64,000 bases of DNA from Berberis thunbergii (taxonomy: Eukaryota; Streptophyta; Magnoliopsida; Ranunculales; Berberidaceae): NCBI GenBank assembly GCA_003290165.1, contig QNQO01000512.1, positions 618,590 to 682,589 on the forward strand, written 5' to 3'. The notes below the pieces were generated by a model. That model saw nothing but the letters and a program-made list of their open reading frames with translations. It was not told the origin of the DNA and did no database searches. This document shows, piece after piece, positions 56,493-64,000 of the stretch. Position 1 is the first letter of the stretch. The number at the start of each line of letters is the position of its first letter. Made by a program: the position numbers and the translations under genes.

Positions 56493-57794
56493 TGATCATA
56501 TACCAAAACGGTCTCTCCTTGACGTCGTACACATGTCATGATGATCTCGAGGAATAACAGGCCCTAGCGTCAGCCCAACCATGATCCGGCCGAAGTGTTC
56601 TAAGCCTGCCCAACGTAGTCCGCTGGACAGACTCGAATTCTTACAGCCTGCTAAGCCATAGATATTCTCAATACCAGTAAGCCCTACTAAGGCAAATATC
56701 TCGAGGATCAACTTCGGATGGGCAATTACAGCAGCTCTTTGCTTCCAACAGGTGTTCTAAAAATTGGCCTAGGCGCTCCGCGGTAGAAAAATGCCCAGTT
56801 TAATGGCTGAGCGGGTTCTGGGCAGTCTAGGCAAGTTTGGGCGGGATCTGAACGGTCTAGGCAAGTTTTTTTTTTAATAAGGTTGATTGTGTTCTTATTT
56901 TATTTTTCTTTCCTCTTCTTTAGAAATAAACAATTTTATTATTTTTTTATTCAGTATATGTCTAAATGTAGCAAATGATAATTACATAATGGAATTCTCA
57001 AAGGACAATTCGGTACCAATTTTAGTAATTTAGATTTTATCAAATATGACTGAGGTTATTCATAAAATTTGAAGAAAAATAAAAGAGTAGGTTTGGATAT
57101 TTGTCCACAAATTCAACTTTGTATAAAGTACACATCATAACCAACTTCAGTCATTTGAGTTTTAATAAATGTTGTTCATGATTGTTAATTTTTTATGTTT
57201 TTAAATTTTGCACATGTATCTTGGCATTAAATTGGATGTAATTGATAAGGTATTATGCTTAACTTTTGTAAATTATTACAGTTATAATACAAAACCTAAG
57301 ACCGCCTAGGTGCCGCCTAGGCCCCTGGGCGCTAGGCACCTGTTTGTCGTCCGCCCACCGCCTAGCGCCTTTTAAAACACTGCTTCCAACTAGAAAAAAA
57401 AATTCCATAGTATATGTCACACATAAAGACTTCTATCTATAGACTATTCTCGCAACAGGAACTATCTCCAGCGTATCTAGGAGCACAGGCTAATAGGGAA
57501 ACTTTCCTCCACAACACGGCTCCTAATTAAGAAAATCTTCTTTCCTAAACTACGCCATTGATGGTCTGGTCAAACCAGGACTTCAACACTATAAATAAAA
57601 CATGAGGTTGGTAAGCTAAGGTACGCTACAAATTCTCTGTTTACAACATTACACATTCTTCAACCCCGTCTGACTTTAGCATCAAAATGTCATCGGCCAC
57701 CACAACAGTAGCTTGTGGCTCACGTGCGTTCCTTGTGCAGGTTAGAAGGTATGCAAGTCAAGGTCAAAGCAAGGTGCGAAAGATGAAAAGATCA
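56493..57794 (+). repeat. 3' LTR of element D, with insertion
   Basis: It begins TGATCATATACCAAAACGG and ends GATGAAAAGATCA. Without the 56750-57380 element and one target copy it is about 661 bp and matches B's LTRs ('acatgtcatgatgatctcga', 'aaggtacgctacaaatt'). Confidence 0.8.
56750..57380. mobile_element. Mutator-like MITE, 631 bp, in D's LTR
   Basis: A perfect 10-bp target duplication TGCTTCCAAC (56740-56749, 57381-57390) interrupts D's LTR. The ends are imperfect inverted repeats: AGGTGTTCTAAAAATTGGCC on the left and GTGTTTTAAAAGGCGCTAGG as complement of the right. The taggcg/cgccta-rich termini and AT-rich middle carry no ORF. The duplication length suggests the Mutator superfamily. 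Confidence 0.82.
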
Positions 57795-57796
57795 GA

Positions 57797-57980
57797 AATT
57801 CTAAATGTCGAGGGAAAGAGCGAGGAAACCAGCGAGGTAAACGAGGTGGCGGGGGGTGAACCGTTCACCCCCCTCGAGATGTTTTCTGCGCGTGCATCTC
57901 GAGGGGGTGAACGGTTCACCCCCCGCCACCTCATTTACCTCGCTGGTTTCCTCGCCCTTTCCCTCGACACATAGAATCGC
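57797..57980. repeat. GC-rich hairpin element 1
   Basis: Two 75-bp arms (57806-57880 and 57895-57969) are complementary with two mismatches and one indel around a 14-base loop. The core is ggggggtgaaccgttc…ctcgagat. Weaker pairing extends outward to attcta. No coding sense; probably a small foldback MITE. Confidence 0.85.
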
Positions 57981-58407
57981 TCTGAAAAGATTTTAAAAAA
58001 GAGATTATTCATCCGCTCTAGTCTCACTTTTCAAATTTTAGCGTACTTCCAGGTGGTCATGCCAATCACACAGGCACGTACTAATACTTCTGCAAATTAC
58101 CACAACCAATGCATGTTAGTTTTATAAATTAACAATTTTTTTTTTTTTTGTTCACAAATACATTTCCCCTTTCCTCTGTTTACTAGTTTTGGGCATCTAT
58201 TGTTAAGACTGTGTACAACATAATTAATGTAATATTTTATTTCATTTTTGTACTTTTTTTGCATTTCGTATGTACTTTTAAATATTACTTTTCGCCTTGG
58301 GAACAAACATCCCCAATAAGATCACCTACAAGAACTTGTAAAGAATTTGGTTGACATTTTTCGAGTTGTCAAAATCACTTCTCGTGATCATCAATAATGA
58401 ATCGGTG
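57981..58407. other. Spacer, no gene seen
   Basis: AT-rich sequence between two related hairpins with no recognisable feature. Confidence 0.35.
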
Positions 58408-58543
58408 ATTCTAAATGGCAAGGAAACGGGTGAGGGAGGGAGTGCGACCCTCCATCCCCCTCGAGATGCGAGCCCATGTGAATCTCGAGGGGGATGGGGG
58501 GTCAAACCCCCCTCCCTCGCTCGTTTCTTCGCGGCCTAGAAGG
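58408..58543. repeat. GC-rich hairpin element 2
   Basis: Arms of about 50 bases (58417-58467 and 58482-58536) share with hairpin 1 the core cccctcgagat/atctcgagggg, the aggaaac-type words and the flanking 'gattctaaatg'. Pairing is imperfect (about 85%). It is likely a diverged member of the same foldback family. Confidence 0.72.
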
Positions 58544-59142
58544 ACTCATAATGAATACATTTAGGTTTTAAGTACAACCCAATATTATGTAGTTGTAAAC
58601 CAAACATTATGATGGTATCACATTTATAACTCTAGAACAGTAAAATTTGTAAACAATAAAATAAGATTTGCTTGTCAATATCACCGACTATGCAAACAAA
58701 GCTTAAATAAGAACATCTTCAGCAAGTGTAAGGTAACTTCTATGATATTGGGGGTTAACCAATTATAAATGATTTTATGAGATGCATGTGCTAAGAATTA
58801 TGTTACCAAATTTCAAAATGATTTAACTTCGTGAATCAAGTTAGAGGATTCTAAATGGTTGAATCAATAGCCTTCAAACAAGATAAAAGTGGAAAGGAAT
58901 GTAAAGTGTTGAATGCAAATTGACATGGAAAGTAAATTACTAGAATTGAAACATGCTTGATTGTAAAAGTGCATGAATTGGAATTTTATGAAGTGAAAGG
59001 TACTTGAAAGTAAATTACTAGAAACGTAAATTGCAGAAAAGGTAAATAACATACAAGAAATGGTAAATAACATACAAGAAACAATACTTGAAAAATAAAA
59101 GGATAACTATAAGGGTGTGTTGCACTTGCATAAATCCTATGT
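58544..59142. other. Spacer, no gene seen
   Basis: AT-rich. Includes a short direct repeat, 'aaatggtaaataacatacaa', next to 'aggtaaataacatacaag', near 59040-59080. Confidence 0.35.
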
Positions 59143-59399
59143 CATGAGAATCCACGAGGGGACCATCTAAATCTAAGTTAATTTGAGTTTCACTCACCAA
59201 TCCACCATTAGATTTGTGATCAATGGTGGGTATGCAAGTCCTATGAACATGTGAATCACATACTCTATGGGACCAAGGAGTGTGATTCTCATGTTTATGA
59301 GACTTTCATTCCCATCATTGATCACAAAATCTAATGATGGATTGGTGAGTGAACCTCAAATTAACTTAGATTTAGATGGTCCCCTCATAGATTCTCATG
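59143..59399. repeat. Foldback MITE, 257 bp
   Basis: Two arms of about 120 bp, CATGAGAATCCACGAGGGGA on the left and CATGAGAATCTATGAGGGGA as complement of the right, continue through 'ccatctaaatctaagttaat' and 'tcaccaatcca'. They enclose a loop of roughly 20 bases near 59250-59290. No clear target duplication and no ORF. Confidence 0.78.
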
Positions 59400-60304
59400 G
59401 CCAATTCATTTTGTTTGATTGCACAAAGGACTAATCTACATAACCATTAAATGATTATTTGTTCCCGCATCTAAAGACGAAGACAAGATTTGAGGGAGCG
59501 AGTGCAACGAAACTCATTGTGCCAGCCATCAAAGTTGGCGGTTTAATCTGGCTCTATTGAGATTGGGCTATTGTTGGTCTCACACAATGATTTTATGAAA
59601 TATATTTTAACCGATCTCATTTAACAACGAGACAAAGCTCAATGTGACAAATCAAGTGGGTTACTTGAATGTTTTCTATTACCCAGTAGTCCATGGGAAG
59701 ATATTTTTTATGGATTTCATTGGATGAATGTCGAAGATGAGAATTTCGAGAGCATATCGTGATTGTTGATAGATTATCCAATACGCAACATTTATTTTGA
59801 CAGTTTTAATTACTAATTATTCTTGCCAAATGTGTGATGGCTTAGTAGTTGAGTAGTGGTGGATGTCTGGGGTGGGAGGGGTTAAAGAATTAAAAAAAAA
59901 ATTACTAATTATTCTGAAGCTTTTTGTCAAGTACTGAGGTATGCCATGGATAATATTTAGCGTTAGAGGCCCTAGGTTCGCAAGCAAATATGGCCAAAAT
60001 TCCTCAGGTGGACCTCAATATCAGTGTCAGTTACCACACACGAACAATGAATGCCTCTAGCACTTTGTTGATGCCAACGAAAAGAATTTTAGAAGAATTC
60101 TTGGTGTTTCCCAACTCTGTTTCAACTTATTAAGCTCACCATAAGGCAACAACCTCTTAACATCCTATACTGTTATTACTGATTACACAATACAAAACAC
60201 CAAGGCATACCAAATTGTTAAGGGGGGGCAGAAATAAGTCAACATTAGCTAAACTTATTTGGATAAAGCAAAACGTCACATAAAGAAGTCCACGTACACC
60301 AAGC
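59400..60304. other. Spacer, no gene seen
   Basis: AT-rich intergenic sequence. No coherent reading frame, repeat or RNA gene was recognised. Confidence 0.35.
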
Positions 60305-60313
60305 TTAAAAAAA

Positions 60314-60860
60314 GGAGTTTGCTACGTCTACCTGACCGTTTGGCTCGGTTGCACCAACATTAGTTTACATATTTAACTTATAAAAGTTACTTAGTGTACA
60401 CAAACCACTATTTGTTAACCCTAAAACAACAATACTTAATTACTAGGAGTAAGAGAAACAACTCTTAACCTCCTTCCCATCTTTTACATCTTCAGCTTGG
60501 TAGTTATTCTTTCGAGCAACCACACAGCGGATTTACAACTCCAATTATTAAAAAAAAGTTATTCATTGAAAAAAAAAATTAGATGTACTTTCTAACTTCT
60601 AAGAGCATTGCAATAGTCGTGGAATAAAAATTATCCAAATCTAGCACATATTCAAGTACATGTATAACCCAATTTCAAATGTAATTGGATTTATTAAAAA
60701 AATTACTCAAATAATAAGGGAACCCATAAAATCGTTTTCATAAAAAAACAAACAATAAAGGCAAGTTAGTGTTACGCATTTTAAGACTGTGCAACAAAGC
60801 GACCAAAAAAGCCTCTTTGGTACAACCGAGCCAAATAGTCAGGTACACATAGCAACCTCC
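60314..60860. mobile_element. Mutator-like MITE, 547 bp
   Basis: A 9-bp target duplication TTAAAAAAA (60305-60313, 60861-60869) borders inverted ends of about 45 bp: GGAGTTTGCTACGTCTACCT on the left against GGAGGTTGCTATGTGTACCT as complement of the right, both continuing into a 'tttggctcggttg' word. AT-rich interior without an ORF. Fits a non-autonomous Mutator element. Confidence 0.8.
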
Positions 60861-61074
60861 TTAAAAAAAAGGAGTTTGTCGTTGGAGTACTTATTTCTTA
60901 TGAATTTCATCACTTCCATAAGTTCAACCACACCACCAAAGTCTGACAACCTTATTTTTTGCAAGTATGAAGGACTAATTCTAATTATTGCTTGGATCTC
61001 CTTATTCATACTAACGCTTGGATGCACATAATACCTCGTTCTTAAACAATCTTAGCCACTACAATGCCACTGAT

Positions 61075-61717
61075 TGTTGGGGTATGACAACCTCAAAATC
61101 TTATATGCAAATACAAAGTTAATATATGCAAGCAAAGGAAATAAAGCAAATGACGCATGAAATTTGTTAACGAGGAAACTCGTCAAAGCGAAGAAAAAAA
61201 CCTCAAACCTAGTCCAAACAAAAACTCCACTATGACTTCAATAATGAGATTACAACATCCCTAACCAATTAGGGGTTTCACCATCCTCAAGAGAACTAAC
61301 AATCTCTTGGTTTACTAGTTCTTTACCCACTAATAGGTAGATTATAATCAACAATTTGACAAAATAAATTGTTACCACACTAGGGTTGAAGAATCCTATA
61401 AAATCATTGCAGGAAAGAAAATTTGAATGTTGTGGTTTAATCTTCACAAGCACCGTTAGCAAAAAGCACCTCGTATTCCCAATTTTCTCCAAACACAATA
61501 AAAAAAATGAGAGCTCATAAACCCACCCCCAAACAATCCCTCAAACCCAACCCACAAGGAGATAGAGATAACACAAATATATATATATATATATATTCTC
61601 TTACTGGAACACGACATGCTCTTGTGGTTTTAATTCATGAAATTTCATTTATTACAAACTAGTACCAAATCATTGGTCGGTGCATAATAAGCCTTCCACA
61701 TGAGAGGACCACCAACA
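61075..61717 (-). repeat. 3' LTR of minus-strand Copia element F
   Basis: On the minus strand it begins TGTTGGTGGTCCTC at 61717 and ends CATACCCCAACA at 61075, with the expected TG…CA ends next to a polypurine tract. It contains an (AT)n run at 61577-61596. The partner LTR is off the window, so the ends rest on motif and position. Confidence 0.7.
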
Positions 61718-64000
61718 ATCCCCCCCCCTCCCCCCATCATGAGGAGGGATCTACCATACCCAAACCTGCAATACTGCAACAAACAACTGCTCGCTTCTAA
61801 GTAATGCCCTTGTCATCATATTTGAACCATTGTTGTTAGTATGGATCTTCTCAAGCGGTCAATACTTTTCTTCAAGTTTATCCCTAATCCAGTGATACCT
61901 CACATTAATATGCTTGGACTTAGAATGAAAGCTTGGATTTTGCTAAGATGAATGTCCATTCTAACTGTCACAGTAGAGAACAAACTTGTTTTGCTTTCAA
62001 ACAAGTTCCTTAAACAACTTCTTCATCCATAACATGTCCTTGCAACCCTTAGTGACTGCAATGTACTCTGCTTATGTTGTGGATAAAGCCACACACTTTT
62101 GCAACTTAGACTGCAATGACACTGCTCCCCCAACATATGTAAATAGATACCCCAAAGTCGACTTTAATGTAATCAACAATATCGGCCATATCTGCATATG
62201 TGTAGTCATGCTAGCATATGTTTACCACTTCCAAAGCATAAACATGCATTAGAAGAACATCCGAGGTATCGAAATATCCACTTCACTGTTGCCCAGTACT
62301 CTTTGCCATGATTAGCAAGATATCTACTAACAACACTAACTACATGAGCAATGTCTGAAATTGTACACACCATGCATGACATACATGAAACTCCCTATTG
62401 TTGAAGTATAAAGAATACTCTCCATATCCTTTTTCACACTTTTCACTAGAAGAACATTGTTTGTGACTTAACTTGAAATGGTTAGCAAGTGGACAACTAA
62501 TCACTGCTTTGTCCATTTTAAATCGATGAAGAACTTTCTAATTGTACTTATTTTAGTGACAACCAATGCCTCCTAGTTTCCTATCATAATAATATGCATC
62601 CCAAGGATCCGTTGAACTGGACCCAAATCTTTCATGGCAAAAGATTCACTTAACTCATCCTTCTGCATGACAATTTTACTAGTGTCGTGTCCAAAAATCA
62701 ACATTTCCATTAACAATAACAAAAGCACAATAAAATCACCATCAGAGAATTTCTGAACAAACCACACATGATTTGAAGTCATTCTCTTGTACCGGAGGTC
62801 CACCATAAAGGACTCAAACTTCTTGTACCTTGTCAAGGAGTTTGTTCCAACCATACAAACTCTTCCTTAGCTTACACACCATGTGTTATTTGCCTTTAAC
62901 TTCGAAACCTTCTGGTTGTACCATGTACACATCTTTCTCCAATTCTCCATAGAAGAATGCAGTTTTAACATCTAATTCTCAATCTTAATAATGTTCATGC
63001 TTGCTGCCATTGTCAATACAATCCATATCAAAGTTATCTTCACCACAGGTGAGAATATATCTTCAAAGTCAACACCTTCGTTTTGCCTATACCTTTCACA
63101 ACCAGACGCAACTTGTACCTATGTTCTGAGTTCCATTATTTAGTTTTTATCTTGAAGACCCATTTGTCTGAAGTACTCCCCTTTAGTTTTTCAACCAATT
63201 CATATGTGTTATTTCTTATGCAAGAATCTATCTTTTCTTGCACAACTTTCAACCAGTCCCATTTATGTTAATCATCAAAACTTCCTCAAGTAATTGTGGT
63301 TCACCCTCATCTGTGAATGTAACATACTCATGAGACAGGAATACCTCTTTGATGGATGGCGTGCTCTAGTGATTCTTCTCATCTCTATTGGTGGGGAATG
63401 TTCCCCCTGTTCATCATCAATATTTAGTATAGGAAACTCATCATTTTTTGGAACATCACCATAAACTTCTTTTACCTGACCCTGTAAACTGGAAGGAACT
63501 ACTGGATCCAAATCATCAATATGAGGCTCAGGTTTTGTCAACATTTTCAAATTAGCAATAATCTAGTCCTCAAGAAAGACCCACATCCCTGCTTTCTGAC
63601 AGCCTTTTTGTCGACTACATCCTACAAACATGTACCCAAACTTGTCAACTGCATAACCCAAGAAAATACACTGCTTGATTCATCATCAAGTTTACATCTT
63701 TCATCTTTGGATATATGCACAAAGGCCCTGCAACCAAGCACTTAGGTGATCATAACGAACATCTTTTCCACTCTACAACTTCTCCATTCAGTGGCGTCGA
63801 AAAAGATAAGTTAATCAAGTAACATGCAATGCAATCACCTCCTCCAAAAACTTATTAGCAATTTGAGAGAGAAAACATGCATTTAGTTCTTTTTACAATG
63901 GTGGCATTCCTCATTTCTGTGACACCATTATGTTGTGGAATCTTAGGTATTGTCTGTTCATATATGATATTGTGCATAGTGCAATACTCTTCAAAATGGG
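61718..64000 (-). pseudogene. Decayed TNT1-like Ty1/Copia pol (element F), 5' end off window
   Basis: Read on the minus strand from the right edge: integrase end (HFEEYCTMH, P-Q-H-N-G-V-T-E, FVHISKDERCKLDD; 63600-64000), linker (RRITRARHPSKRY; 63275-63550), RT (VQPEGFEVKGK near 62900; SDGDFIVLLLLL where a Y-V-D-D-M block is expected, then FAMKDLGP; 62573-62854), RNase H (ALSTT, stop, AEYIAVTKGC; HSKSKHINVRYHWIRDKLEEKY; 61850-62100), and the terminal LEKIHTNNNGSNMMTRAL. Gene order is Copia. Stops, shifts and loss of the YVDD motif show a dead copy, much older than the element at 29593-34171 and of a different lineage. Confidence 0.85.
61719..61744 (-). other. Polypurine tract of Copia element F
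   Basis: The minus strand reads cctcatgatggggggagggg then gggga, directly before the LTR. Confidence 0.72.

Larger units (their letters stand above)
44896..57794 (+). mobile_element. Ty3/Gypsy (Tat-like) element D, 5'-truncated
   Basis: A B-type element lacking 5' LTR, gag and protease in this window. It holds a 200-bp tandem array split by a MULE, a few words of the 128-bp repeat of B, the antisense gene, polypurine tract and 3' LTR. Element order and the sequence of the antisense ORF and LTR match B closely. Confidence 0.75.

Noticed and set aside
61986..62252. 88-codon plus-strand frame
   Set aside because: Opposite to the RNase H region of Copia element F, whose minus-strand motifs are clear despite stops.

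Overview
The window is repeat-dense nuclear DNA from a flowering plant, probably a eudicot. It contains plant Ty3/Gypsy and Ty1/Copia LTR retrotransposons, an autonomous FAR1-type Mutator-like transposon with intron-containing genes, hAT and Mutator-like non-autonomous elements, and AT-rich spacer. No convincing resident single-copy host gene was found. Only two coding sequences look intact: the Copia gag-pol polyprotein at 29898-33890 and the MULE transposase at 48024-50328.

Layout. (1) 1-5877 is the interior of a minus-strand Gypsy element (E); its 5' LTR (5878-6333 plus 14840-15025) is split by a second Gypsy element (A, 6334-14834, + strand). A itself carries a hAT element (11951-13262) holding a small-heat-shock-protein-like gene fragment. 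(2) 15026-16602 is a decayed Athila-like gag, interrupted by Gypsy element B (16603-25775, + strand). The Athila-like 3' leader, polypurine tract and a long LTR-like stretch follow (25776 to about 35105), broken by a Mutator-type MITE (26322-27155) and by a very young complete Copia element (29593-34171). (3) 35985-44725 is a minus-strand Gypsy element (C), the only Gypsy copy here with reverse transcriptase, RNase H and integrase remains. (4) 44896-57794 is a 5'-truncated Gypsy element (D, + strand) whose 200-bp tandem array was invaded by a 6.1-kb MULE (45128-51269) and whose 3' LTR was invaded by a MITE (56750-57380). (5) 57795-61074 is spacer with four inverted-repeat elements. (6) 61075-64000 is the 3' part of a decayed minus-strand TNT1-like Copia element running off the right edge.

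The five Gypsy elements A-E form one superfamily. Every LTR end seen begins TGAT and most end in CATCA. The primer-binding site is of the TTTGGCGCC(N)TNCGTGGGG type in the four copies where it is visible. All carry, between the pol position and the 3' LTR, a long reading frame on the opposite strand: an N-terminal domain resembling the Pfam 'putative gypsy type transposon' family, then a coiled-coil region and an acidic tail. In A, B, E and D the RT/RNase H/integrase region is missing and tandem repeats with a different unit in each element (about 69, 128, 175 and 200 bp) occupy part of its place. These look like mobilisation-dependent derivatives of C-like autonomous elements that kept the antisense gene.

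The relative order of insertion can be read from the nesting: Athila-like host first, then E and B, then A into E, then hAT into A; independently, D was followed by the MULE and a MITE; the Copia element, with LTRs differing at one of 245 positions, is the most recent datable event.
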